Positions 19,067-27,850 of a stretch of DNA of 64,000 nucleotides are shown piece by piece; within the stretch, counting starts at the first letter, position 1, and each line of letters begins with the position of its first letter. The DNA is from Bufo bufo. Taxonomy: Eukaryota; Chordata; Amphibia; Anura; Bufonidae. The stretch is from contig NC_053390.1 of the NCBI RefSeq assembly GCF_905171765.1, forward strand, positions 209,069,359 to 209,133,358, given 5' to 3'. The notes under the pieces are model-generated. The model was not told the origin of the DNA. It saw nothing but the letters and a program-made list of their open reading frames with translations, and searched no databases. The translations under genes were made by a program, and so were the position numbers.

Positions 19067-19782
19067 CCAGCACGCTGCCCCTCAATCTAGAGGTGGTCAG
19101 CTTAGGCAGGAGCATAGATCATAGTGACAATACCGTACCTCACACTAGAGGAACTCTGTGTCAGGCAGGTCACCCTACCTCTGCCTTGTGTTCATAGCCT
19201 CGGTCAAACATCTATGTCAGAGGTTTTGGGCTTCATTATTTGTGGTGCATGTTGCTCCTGATGAAATGCATGTTGCGCGTAGAGCATTTACCACTGAGGA
19301 CAGTGTCAGGGTAATCGGTGCTCCAAGTACATTAAACGGAGCCAAGGGTTTTGCCCTGCCACAGTCCTGCACCTGTACTATGTTAGTGCAGTGGATGTCT
19401 GCGCGCTGACATTCACTGTTAGGAGTGATACCTGTTGTCTACTTGCTACCAGATATCCACCTAGATAGTACCTCACCCAGGTCACACACCTAGGACCCTG
19501 TGGTGTTTTCTCCCCCCTAAGTGTTGGTGGGTTTTAGTTTGTGGGATCCACCCTTCATTTATCCCGATATGGCCCCACCGCCATCTATGTGGTTATTATG
19601 AGGGTGGTCACATAAATCAGTGACGATTTAAGTTGCTGCTTTGTGCAGTTTGGGTAGATACCCATATATTTTATTGAGACAATTTAATAAAGTATTTGTT
19701 TTTTTGTTTTAGCGTCCTATCCCCACATATATTTATTTGACTGTGTATAAGGACGCATACCCATTACACCATTTTTCAGTTT
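19067..19782 (+). other. Rest of PLE right terminal segment
   Basis: Continues the terminal segment broken by the hAT-type element; inverse copy of 13980-14660. At 19258 CTGATGA and the stem I strands remain, but the second stem II strand and GAAA are deleted, leaving a dead hammerhead. The last ~40 bases before the target duplication are unique. The open frame at 19158-19409 is not supported as a gene. Confidence 0.7.
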
Positions 19783-19920
19783 TGTGAACGAACACCAAGA
19801 CTGAAAAATGCTGCTTTGTTTTTTCCTCTTGTGTGAATAAACACTGAAGTTTTGTTTTACAAACTGTTTCTTTTGCCTCTGTTCTGCGTCCGCTTACACT
19901 GCCTACCAGAGCGAATCCTC

Positions 19921-19923
<3 letters not shown>

Positions 19924-19962
<39 letters not shown>
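19924..19962. repeat. AT microsatellite
   Basis: Long (AT)n run directly right of the solo LTR, passing into ACAGTATATAG. Confidence 0.9.
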
Positions 19963-19965
<3 letters not shown>

Positions 19966-20273
19966 TATATAGTGCATGTGGCATTGGCCACCATAGCTGC
20001 CGGGTTTCTGCTGTATTAAACAGCAGAGAGCCAAGACTAATATCTGTGATTGACCGTAAAGCAGATCATAGACATTAATCCTCAGATGCCATGGTCCATT
20101 GTGACCATGGCATCTGAAGTGGCTTTCCCCAAAAGTTTTGCACTCCAGGTCCGGAACAGCTTCCCCATGCAAAGGCAGACTCGCTGTGAAATAGCTAAAG
20201 GCTGCTTTACCTATGTTCTTATGGCGATCCTGCCTGTGGCAGGGCTCCATAAGAATACAGCGAATCTCCCTTA
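19963..20273. other. Unassigned non-coding sequence
   Basis: No gene recognised. Contains a hairpin CAGATGCCATGGTCC with its complement at about 20084-20117 and a shorter one around GCTGTATTAAACAGC. Probably MITE debris. Confidence 0.4.
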
Positions 20274-20274
20274 G

Positions 20275-20603
20275 GGTGGCTCATCCATACGACCGTTGCC
20301 TGTTTTGCAGTCTGCAAATTGCAGATTCACAAAACACAGATACCTTGTGCATTCCACATTTTGCGGAGCGGAACATCCGGCCCAAAATAGAAAGGTCCTA
20401 TCCTTGTCCGTAATGTGGACAATAATAGGACGAGTACATTTTTGCAAATGCAACAGAACGGACAAATGGATGCGGACAGCACACAGTGTGCTGTCCGCTT
20501 CTTTTGCAGCACCAATGAAGTGAATGGGTCCGTACGTATCCAACCCGCAAAAAATGTGGGTCGGATGCGGACAAAAACAACTTTCGTGTGCATGAGCCCT
20601 TAG
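20275..20603. mobile_element. MITE with CATGCACACGA-type ends
   Basis: Left end GGTGGCTCATCCATACGACC and right end inverse (GTGTGCATGAGCCC) are near-complementary, and the inner part keeps imperfect pairing (GCGGACAGCACACAGTGTGCTGTCCGC at about 20472-20499). The ends resemble those of the element at 15934. Target duplication not resolved. Confidence 0.6.
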
Positions 20604-20689
20604 ACTGCAAATTCGAATTAACTGCACTCTATAGGACAAGCGAATTAATGATTGTATGCTCAAATCCCCTAAGAGGTTCTAAATAAGGA

Positions 20690-20782
20690 CGGGTTCACAT
20701 CGGCGTTATAAATTCTCTACTATGTTATTTTATAACGGAAAATAGTAACGGAATTTGTAACATTGAAGTGAACCCGCCCTAA
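20690..20782. mobile_element. Small MITE (about 90 bp)
   Basis: GGACGGGTTCAC and its near-inverse GTGAACCCGCCC bound an AT-rich middle with a TTATTTTATAA-type centre. Hairpin-like, non-coding. Confidence 0.55.
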
Positions 20783-21035
20783 GGAGACCTTTTTTAATAT
20801 TACAACTAAAATCATCCACCTTTCTCCATAATATAGATAAAATAAAAACAGTCCTATCATGCCAGGGGGTGTGTCATGGGCAGGGAAGGGGATGGGCCGA
20901 CAGGCCCGTCTCAGTTACCATTTTGTACGCCTGTTTGAGGCATAGAAAATGGTCTAAATGTAAGGCTAGAAAGCTAGGAAGCTGTCTTACATTTATAAGT
21001 GGTAGAGGATTAGCCAAAGTTATGTAGAGGCCAGC
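20783..21035. other. Unassigned interval
   Basis: No gene or repeat that I can identify; it ends at the gypsy LTR. Confidence 0.4.
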
Positions 21036-21344
21036 TGTCACGGCGCCGTCTAGGAGGCGGGCACGTCCGAAGCGCGCGCATCATCAGTGCGTCCAGCGTC
21101 ACCCGCGCTCCTGATAATACTATGTGTGCATCTATCTGCATTCATGCTAATGGTTTTAGGACTGAGCACCGAGCTGATCACTCAGTGCTCGGCTGTGTAG
21201 TCTGTGTGGAGTCATGTGACGCTGGCCACGTTACATGACCCCTCTAGCTCCCTTTTTAAACAGGCAATCTGCTGGCCACAGATTGCCTGTTATTTAGGTT
21301 TTACCTGTGATTTTGTCTTTCCTGGCGTACTTACCTCCTGCTGG

Positions 21345-21540
21345 ATTCCTGACGATCCTCTGCCTGCTCCTTGTGTACTTTGCTGCTCTCCTGGTATTCT
21401 GACCCCGGCCTCCTCCTGACGATCCTCTGCTGACTCCTTTGGTACTTCACGACTCTCCTGGTATTTATGACCCCGGCTTCTCCTGACAATTCTCTGCTTG
21501 CTCCATTTGTACTTTGTAGCTTTCCTGGTATTGACTCGGT
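21345..21540 (+). repeat. 67-bp minisatellite in the LTR
   Basis: About three units; CTGACGATCCTCTGC (third copy CTGACAATTCTCTGC) recurs with a 67-base step, each followed by CTCCT, a TGTACTT-like word, CTCTCCTGGTATT and GACCCCGG. Confidence 0.8.
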
Positions 21541-21691
21541 CCGTTCACGTTCTGTTGTTTGTCTGTCTGTCATCCCTGAACTTATTCCAAGCTAGGGATT
21601 GCCGTCCAGTTGTCCCCTGTCATTAGGACTCGCGAGGCAAGTAGGCAGGGCCAGGGGTAAGGGTGAAGCGCAGTGGTCACTTCCCTCCCCC

Positions 21692-21719
21692 CTGTGTGTG
21701 TGTGTGTGTGTGTGTGTGT
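21692..21719 (+). repeat. TG microsatellite
   Basis: Uninterrupted (TG)n run near the end of the LTR. Confidence 0.95.
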
Positions 21720-21763
21720 ACGCGACCGTTACAGAATAACAGGCCTACTGAAACCACTGTACC

Positions 21764-22507
21764 ATAAATCCTCTAGTGACCCTGACTGAGCATGTGTCAA
21801 ACCTGACGCAGATGGTGCAGGAGCTAGGGTAGACGATTCTTTCCCTAGAAATAGGACAAGACGCCGCTGCTCCTCAGGCCTCTGGTCCGAACTTGAGCCC
21901 TCATATGGAGCCACCGATCAAGCTTCTAGAGCCCATCTCTGGAGTTCGGAGGAAGTTTCACTCCTTTAAGGAGAGCTGTAAATTGTATTTTAGTTTACGC
22001 CCCTTGTCTTCCGGGTCGGAAAGCCAACGGGTGGGCATTGTTTTTACCCGCTTACAGGGGGATCCCCAGGAGTGGGCCTTTTCTTTACCCCCTGATGCTA
22101 GTTTAACCACGGTAGAGGGGTTTTTCCAGGCTCTGGGTACCCTGTATGATGAACCAGACAGGGCTCTGGTAGCCGAAACTGCGCTGAAAGCATTGGTTCA
22201 AGGCAACCTTTCTGCGGAGGAGTATTGCACCCAATTTAGAAGGTGGTGTGTTCCCTCAGGGTGGAACGAGCCAGCTCTTAAGTGTCAATTCAGGTCAGGC
22301 CTATCTGATAATCTAAAATACCTACTAGTGAGTTATCAGCTCCCTGAGACTCTTGAAGAGACTATGACCCTAGCAGTCCGACTCGACCGACGTGTGAGAG
22401 AAAGACGACAGGAACGACAGTTCTCTGCTCAGGTACTGGTCCAGTCTGAGGGTTGCACCAGGATGGTGTTGAGGTCTCCTCTGAAGAACCTACGCAAATT
22501 GGGATGA
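21764..22507 (+). pseudogene. Gag of the gypsy element, decayed
   Basis: The original start appears to be ATA at 21764-21766, in frame with about 20 Gag-like codons and then a TAG at about 21826. After that the frame is open to 22507. Motifs: FHSFKESCKLYFSLRPL, QEWAFSLPPDA, VEGFFQALGTLYDEPDR, YCTQFRRW and AVRLDRRVRERR. They line up with the gag at 1-595. Near 22480 the frame shifts, so the zinc knuckle CFYCGDPDHWIN (about 22541) belongs to the next frame, and its last cysteine is preceded by a TAG at 22576. Gag would assemble particles; this copy cannot. The first in-frame ATG of the long part is 21905. Confidence 0.85.
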
Positions 22508-22508
22508 C

Positions 22509-23251
22509 CAGAGGGGATCAGCTCCGCAGACGTGGGATCTGTTTCTACTGTGGAGATCCTGACCATTGGATCAATTAGTGTCCAAAGAGGATCCTTTCTG
22601 ATAAGGCTTCCAAGACAAGACCACCAAGGGACCAGGTACTCCCTGTTATTACTAAGAGTAAGCTTTTAGTTCCTATAACCATTTCTCTGGGTTCTAATAA
22701 GTGGTCGGGTCAAGCCTTTATAGATTCTGGCTCAGTGGCCAGCTTTATTGACCAGGGGTATGCCACTAGACAGGGTATTCCAATTTTTGTTTTACCTACG
22801 CCCATCCATATCATGGCCATCGACTCCACTCCCCTGGTAGGGGGTACTGTGAGGTCATGTACCTCAGAGATTTCCTTAGCTGTGGGAGTGTGCCACTTAG
22901 AGAAATGTTCCCTGTTAGTCCTAGAGAACTTACCAGTCGAGGTGGTATTGGGGATGCCGTGGCTCCAATTACACAATCCTACGATTGATTGGACCAGAGG
23001 GGAACTGGTGAGTTGGGGATCTGAGTGCGGCTCGTGTTTGTCTAGAATACGGGTTGGGTTCTCTGTGGAGTCTGAGGTATTACCCGCAGTCATAAAGGAG
23101 TATGCTGATGTGTTCTCGTCGTCGTCCACGGAGGCTCTTCCTCCCCATAGACCTTATGATTGCGCCATAGTCCTGGAGAAGGAGGCAAGGTTTCCTAAGG
23201 GGCGTATTTACAATCTTTCCAAACCTGAACGTGAGGCCATGGAAGATTACA
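22509..23251 (+). pseudogene. Zinc knuckle, protease and start of reverse transcriptase (gypsy)
   Basis: One frame carries the CCHC knuckle (with an internal TAG at 22576-22578), then the protease active site AFIDSGSVASFID (about 22720), LPVEVVLGMPWLQLHNP typical of gypsy protease ends, and the linker to reverse transcriptase: PHRPYDCAIVLE, GRIYNLSKPEREAMEDYI. It stops at the TTAA of the inserted element; the open extension to 23355 is insertion sequence. The reading continues in frame at 26872 ([12 protein letters not shown]). Confidence 0.85.
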
Positions 23252-23760
23252 TTAACCCCATAGGGACACAGCCTTATTTCACCTTAAGGACCAGGCCATT
23301 TTTTGAAAATCTGACCACTGTCTCTTTAAGTGCTGATAACTTTAAAACGCTTTGACTTATCCAGGCCGTTCTGAGATTGTTTTTTCGTCACATATTGTAC
23401 TTCATGACACTGGTAAAATTAAGTCAAAAAAATTATTTTTTTTGCACAAAATAATACCTAATTTACCCAAACATTTGAAAAATTTGCAAATTTCAAAGTT
23501 TCAGTTTCTCTACTTCTGTAATACATAGTAATACCCCCAAAAATTGTGATGACTTTACATTCCCCATATGTCTACTTCATGTTTGAATTGTTTTGGGAAT
23601 GATATTTTTTTTTTTGGGGATGTTATAAGGCTTAGAAGTTTAGAAGCAAATCTTGAAATTTTTCTGAAATTTACAAAAACTCATTTTTAAGGGACCAGTT
23701 CAGGTCTGAAGTCACTTTGCGAGGCTTACATAATAGAAACCACCCAAATATGACCCCATC

Positions 23761-24950
23761 TAAGAAACTACACCCCTCAAGGTATTCAAAACTGATTTTA
23801 CAAACTTCGTTAACCCTTTAGGTGTTGCACAAGAGTTATTGGCAAATGGGGATGAAATTTGAGAATTTCTTTTTTTTGCCTAATTTTCCATTTTAACCCA
23901 TTTTTTCCACTAACAAAGCAAGGGTTAACAGCCAAGCAAGACTGTATCTTTATTGCCCTGACTCTGCCGTTTACATAAACACCCAATATGTGGCTGTAAA
24001 CTACTGTACGGCCACACAGCGGGGCGTAGAGTGAAAGGTGCGCCGTTTGGTTTTTGGAAGACAGATTTTGCTGGACTGGTTTATTTACACCATGTCCCAT
24101 TTGAAGCCCCCCTGATGCACCCCTAGAGTAGAAACTCCATAAAAGTGACCCCATCTAAGAAACTACACCCCTCAAGGTATTCAAAACTGATTTTACAAAC
24201 TTTGTTAACCCTTTAGGTGTTGCACAATATTTAATGGAAAATAGAGATACAATTTCAAAATTTCACTTTTTTGGCAGATTTTCCATTTTAATATTTTTTT
24301 TCCAGTTACAAAGCAAGGGTTAACAGCCAAACAAAACTCATTATTTATGGCCCTGATTCTGTAGTTTACAGAAACACCCTATATGTGGCCGTAAACTACT
24401 GTACGGGCACACGGCAGGGCGCAGAAGGAAAGGAATGCCATACGGTTTTTGGAAGGAAGATTTTGCTGGACTGGTTTTTTTGACACCATGTCCCATTTGA
24501 AGCCCCCCTGATGCACCCCTAGAGAAGAAACTCCATAAAAGTGATCCCATCTAAGAAACTACACCCCTCAAGGTATTCAAAACTGATTTTTACAAACGTT
24601 GTTAACCCTTTAGGTGTTGCACAAAATTTAATGGAAAATAGAGATACAATTTCAAAATTTCACTTTTTTGGCAGATTTTCCATTTTTATATTTTTTTTCC
24701 AGTTACAAAGCAAGGGTTAACAGCCAAACAAAACTTATTATTTATGGCCCTGATTCTGTAGTTTACAGAAACACCCCATATGTAGTCGTAAACTGCTGTA
24801 CGGGCACACGGCAGGGCTTAGAAGGAAAGGAATGCCATACGGTTTTTGGAAGGCAGATTTTGCTGGACTGTTTTTTTTGACACAATGTCCTATTTGAAGC
24901 CCCCCTGATGCACCCCTAGAGTAGAAACTCCAAAAAAGTGACCCCATTGT
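23761..24950 (+). repeat. Tandem repeat, about 395 bp x 3
   Basis: TAAGAAACTACACCCCTCAA recurs at 23761, 24156 and 24552. Units share GTTAACCCTTTAGGTGTTGC, AAGCAAGGGTTAACAGCC and GATGCACCCCTAGAG. Confidence 0.9.
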
Positions 24951-24999
24951 AGAAACTACGGGATAGGGTGGCAGTATTGTTGGTACTAGTTTAGGGTAC

Positions 25000-25880
25000 A
25001 TATGATTTTTGGTTGCTCTATATTACACTTTTTGTGAGGCAAGGTAACAAAAAATAGCTTTTTTGGCACCGTTTTTTTTTTTTTGTTATTTACAACATTC
25101 ATCTGACAGGTTAGATCATGTGGTAATTTTATAGAGCAGGTTGTCACGGACGCAGCGATACCTAATATGTATGCTTTTTTTTTTATGTAAGTTTTACACA
25201 ATGATTTCATTTTGAAAACAAAGAAAATGTTTTAGTGTCTCCATAGTCTAAGAGCCATAGTTTTTTTAGTTTTTGGGCGATTATCTTAAGTAGGGTCTCA
25301 TTTTTTGCGGGATGAGATGATGGTTTGATTGGCACTATTTTGGGGTGCATATGACTTTTTGATCGCTTGCTATTACACTTTTTGTGAAATAAGATGACAA
25401 AAAAATGGCTTTTTTTACACCGTTTTTATTTATAATTTTTTACGGTGGTCATCTGAGGGGTTAGATCATGTGATATTTTTATAGAGCCGGTCGATACGGA
25501 CGCGTCGATACCTAATATGTATACTTTTTTTAATTTATGTAAGTTTTACACAAGGATTTCATTTTTGAAACAAAAAAAAACATGTTTTAGTGTTTCCATA
25601 GTCTAAGAGCCATAGTTTTTTCAGTTTTGGGGCGATTATCTTGGGTAGGGTATGATTTTTGTGGGATGAGATGACGGTTTGATTGTTACAATTTTGGCGT
25701 ACATGCGACTTTTTTGATCACTTTTATTACCTTTTTTTTGGGAAGTGAGGTGGGCAAAATTTCAATTTCATCATAGTTTTTTATTTTTTATTTTTATGGC
25801 GTTCACCGTTCGGGTAAAGTAACATGACCGTTTTATAGATCAGGTCGTTACGGACGCGGCGATACCAAACATGTGTAGGG
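25000..25880 (+). repeat. Tandem repeat, about 352 bp x 2.5
   Basis: GATACCTAATATGTAT at about 25157 and 25509 and GATACCAAACATGTG at about 25861 mark the step. Units share TCTAAGAGCCATAGTTTTTT and GGGCGATTATCTT. Confidence 0.85.
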
Positions 25881-26014
25881 AATTTTTTTTTTTTTCATTT
25901 TTAATCAGTGATAAATGTGTTTTTTGATTTTTACTTTTTTTTCACTTTTTTTCACTTTTTTTTTACCCAGACCCACTTGGTTCTTGAAGATCCAGTGGGT
26001 CTGATGTCTGTATA

Positions 26015-26870
26015 ATACAGTACAGTACAATATATATTGTACTGTACTGTATTTTACTTACACTTTGTCTGAACAGATCTCTGCCTTTTAGCACAGATCT
26101 GTTCAGCACCATGGACAGCAGGACGCCTGAGACGGCATCCTGTTACCATGGGAACCTTCCCCGTCTGCTCAGAACTTCGCAGACGGGGAAGGGTAAGGAG
26201 GGGATCTGTCGGGGGGGCTGTCTAGGAGCTCTCTCCCTCTCCCATCGGGGGGCTGCAAAGGCACTGCAGCCCCCCGATGGGAGAGGGAGGGAGCTCCCTC
26301 TTACTGTTAACTTTTTCCATACAGCGGTCCGTACGGACCGCTGTATGGAAAGGGTTAAACGGCTGACATCGCATCACAGATGTCAGCCGTTTATACCAGG
26401 GTGCCATCAACGATCATTCAAGGGGAGGCGGGCGGGGGATCGCGATCCCGCCTGCCGCACCGCCCGCCTCCTGCACCGCCCGCACCGCCCGCACCCCTCC
26501 CCCTGCACCTCCCACGGGGCTAAAATCACTCAGGGGTGCAGGGGGGGGGGATACAGATATATTTTGGACATTATAAAGTTTCTGATCCTCGCGGTCAGGG
26601 ACTGCGGGGATCAGAAACTGCAAAAAGCGCATCAAACCGCAGGTCTGAATTGACCTGCGGTTTGTTGCGAGCGCTGACATGGGGGGGTCACGGGACCCCC
26701 CCCTGCTCATTTAGCCTAGGTGCCTGCTCAATGATTTGAGCAGGCACCTTGTTCCGATCACTGCCGGCCGGGCGGCAGTGATCGGAACAACACATGACAT
26801 ACCGGTACGTCATGTGTCCTTAAGTACCAGGACATCATGACGTACCGGTACGTCATGTGTCCTTAAGAGG
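26015..26870. repeat. Cluster of consecutive hairpins
   Basis: At least eight near-perfect hairpins in a row: ACAGTACAGTACAATATA with its inverse (about 26018-26052), GAACAGATCT (26070-26104), GGAGCTCTCTCCCTC (26225-26300), CCATACAGCGGTCCGTACGG (26318-26349), AACGGCTGACATC (26357-26393), TTTCTGATCC (26579-26619), GGTGCCTGCTCAA (26720-26749), CCGATCACTGCCG (26755-26788) and TGACGTACCGGTACGTCA (about 26838-26855). The sister TTAA element has a similar cluster at its left end (8354-8673). Confidence 0.85.
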
Positions 26871-26871
26871 T

Positions 26872-27195
26872 TAAGGAGAGTCTCATTAAGGGGCACATTA
26901 GACCCTCGGTTTCTCCCATGGGGGCGGGGTTTTTCTTTGTTAAGAAGAAGGATGGTGGTCTTAGACCCTGTATAGATTACCGGAAATTAAATGAGATCAC
27001 TATCCGGAATACTTATTTCCTCCCATTGATTCCGGATTTATTTAACCAGGTATTAGGGGCGGCCTGGTTTTCTAAGATTTATTTAAGAGGAGCATACAAT
27101 TTAATCCGAATCAAGGAGGGGGACGAGTGGAAAACAGCATTCAATACCCCGGCTGGTCACTTTGAATATCTCGTTTTGCCTTTTGGACTCAGCAA
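26872..27195 (+). pseudogene. Reverse transcriptase segment (gypsy), continued
   Basis: Continues pol after the TTAA element: [56 protein letters not shown], then [20 protein letters not shown] and LVLPFGLSN. In motif A the invariant catalytic Asp is replaced by Tyr (codon TAT, 27080-27082). The frame then runs into the palindromic hAT-type element at 27196; the YxDD motif and RNase H are not in the window. Confidence 0.88.
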
Positions 27196-27538
27196 TAGTG
27201 TTGAGCGCGAATATTCGAATATCGAATTTTTTTCGAGAATATCGGCACTTCGCTAATTCGAGAATATTTCGAATATAGTGATAAAAAATTCGATATTTCC
27301 AAAATTCTTTTTTTTTTTATTTTTTTTTTTTATTGTTATATTTTTTTTCTTTCCTACTTCCCTAAAGTTGTTCTTACCTGTCCTTTGGATTCCTGGCTTC
27401 CTGGCTGCTCCAGTCAGTGCCAGTTGCCGCTTCTGCCGACTTCCGTGCTCATGGAGCATCCCCATCACCATGGGAACGTCTCCATATACTAGAATGTACT
27501 GTCGGATTTGAGAATTACGTTGAAATCGCAATTCAATT

Positions 27539-27667
27539 ATTTCAAGTTATAATAATCGAATTTCGATTTTAACTTAGCACTGCTATATTCCATATTCGTT
27601 AATTCTAGCCTAATATGGAATATAGCAGTGCTAAGTTAAAATCGAAATTCAATTATTATAACTTGAA
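27539..27667. repeat. AT-rich hairpin
   Basis: TTCAAGTTATAATAATCGAA (27541) pairs with its complement ending near 27667; the loop is ATTCGTTAATTCTAGCCTAA-like. A second copy sits at about 63795-63935 in the other arm. Confidence 0.85.
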
Positions 27668-27734
27668 TTAATCGAATTGCGATTTCAACTTGGACCTGGT
27701 TTACTATGGTTGGCTTGGTAGAATTAGCGAATAT

Positions 27735-27850
27735 GACGAATGTATTCGTCATATTCCACAAAACGAATATAACGAATGTATTCGTCATATTCCACAAAAC
27801 GAAGATAACGAATGTATTCGTCATATTCCACAAAACGAAGATAACGAAGT
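27735..27850 (+). repeat. 36-bp tandem repeat
   Basis: TGTATTCGTCATATTCCAC recurs at 27741, 27777 and 27813. The unit is itself partly palindromic (GAATGTATTC). Related sequence lies at 63307-63340 and 63680-63750. Confidence 0.85.

Larger units (their letters stand above)
13980..19782 (+). mobile_element. Penelope-like element with inverted terminal segments
   Basis: Flanked by the perfect 16-bp duplication TGTGAACGAACACCAA (13964-13979 and 19783-19798). Its left ~790 bp (13980-14766) is an inverted copy of the terminal segment found at 15396-15506 plus 19067-19741. Between them lie the end of the endonuclease gene and its 3' region. An inverted, truncated copy of the terminal repeat in front of a 5'-truncated body is a typical PLE layout. 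A hAT-type element (15507-19058) interrupts the right terminal segment. Both terminal segments carry hammerhead motifs. Confidence 0.82.
13646..19923 (+). mobile_element. Solo gypsy LTR, split by a PLE insertion
   Basis: It begins TGTGACATAGC (13646) and ends GAATCCTCACA (19923), with AT repeats on both sides. The two pieces, 13646-13979 and 19783-19923, join at TGTGAACGAACACCAA, the PLE target duplication. The last ~120 bases resemble the end of the Gmr1-type LTR (ACCAGAGCGAATCC against ACCAGAGCAAATCC, and GTGTGAATAAACACTGAA), so it belongs to a related element. No internal region remains, as expected from LTR-LTR recombination. Confidence 0.8.
21036..21733 (+). repeat. 5' LTR of the gypsy element
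   Basis: Starts TGTCACGGCGCC and ends CCGTTACA, TG...CA with short inverse ends. Contains a 67-bp minisatellite (about 21345-21540) and a TG repeat at 21692-21719. The gag remnant starts 30 bases downstream. The partner LTR is not in the window, so length rests on the termini. Confidence 0.75.
23256..26870. mobile_element. Non-autonomous TTAA-target DNA transposon, 3.6 kb
   Basis: TTAA at 23252-23255 and 26871-26874; the pol frame is restored on removal (EDYI to KESL). Ends CCCCATAGGGACACA and (inverse) CCTCTTAAGGACACA agree at most positions. No transposase gene. Interior: a T-rich left part, three units of about 395 bp, three units of about 352 bp, and a right part made almost wholly of hairpins. 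Open frames over the repeats share the same peptides (MGSLLWSF, RGASGG) and are not genes. piggyBac is the likely superfamily, with Kolobok the alternative. Confidence 0.85.

Noticed and set aside
18389..20663. Overlapping frames in GGATCCG-rich and MITE sequence
   Set aside because: Open by chance in palindromic DNA; mirror peptides on both strands.
23810..25001. Three minus-strand frames sharing MGSLLWSF and RGASGG
   Set aside because: Copies of one 395-bp tandem repeat; no domain and not a gene family.
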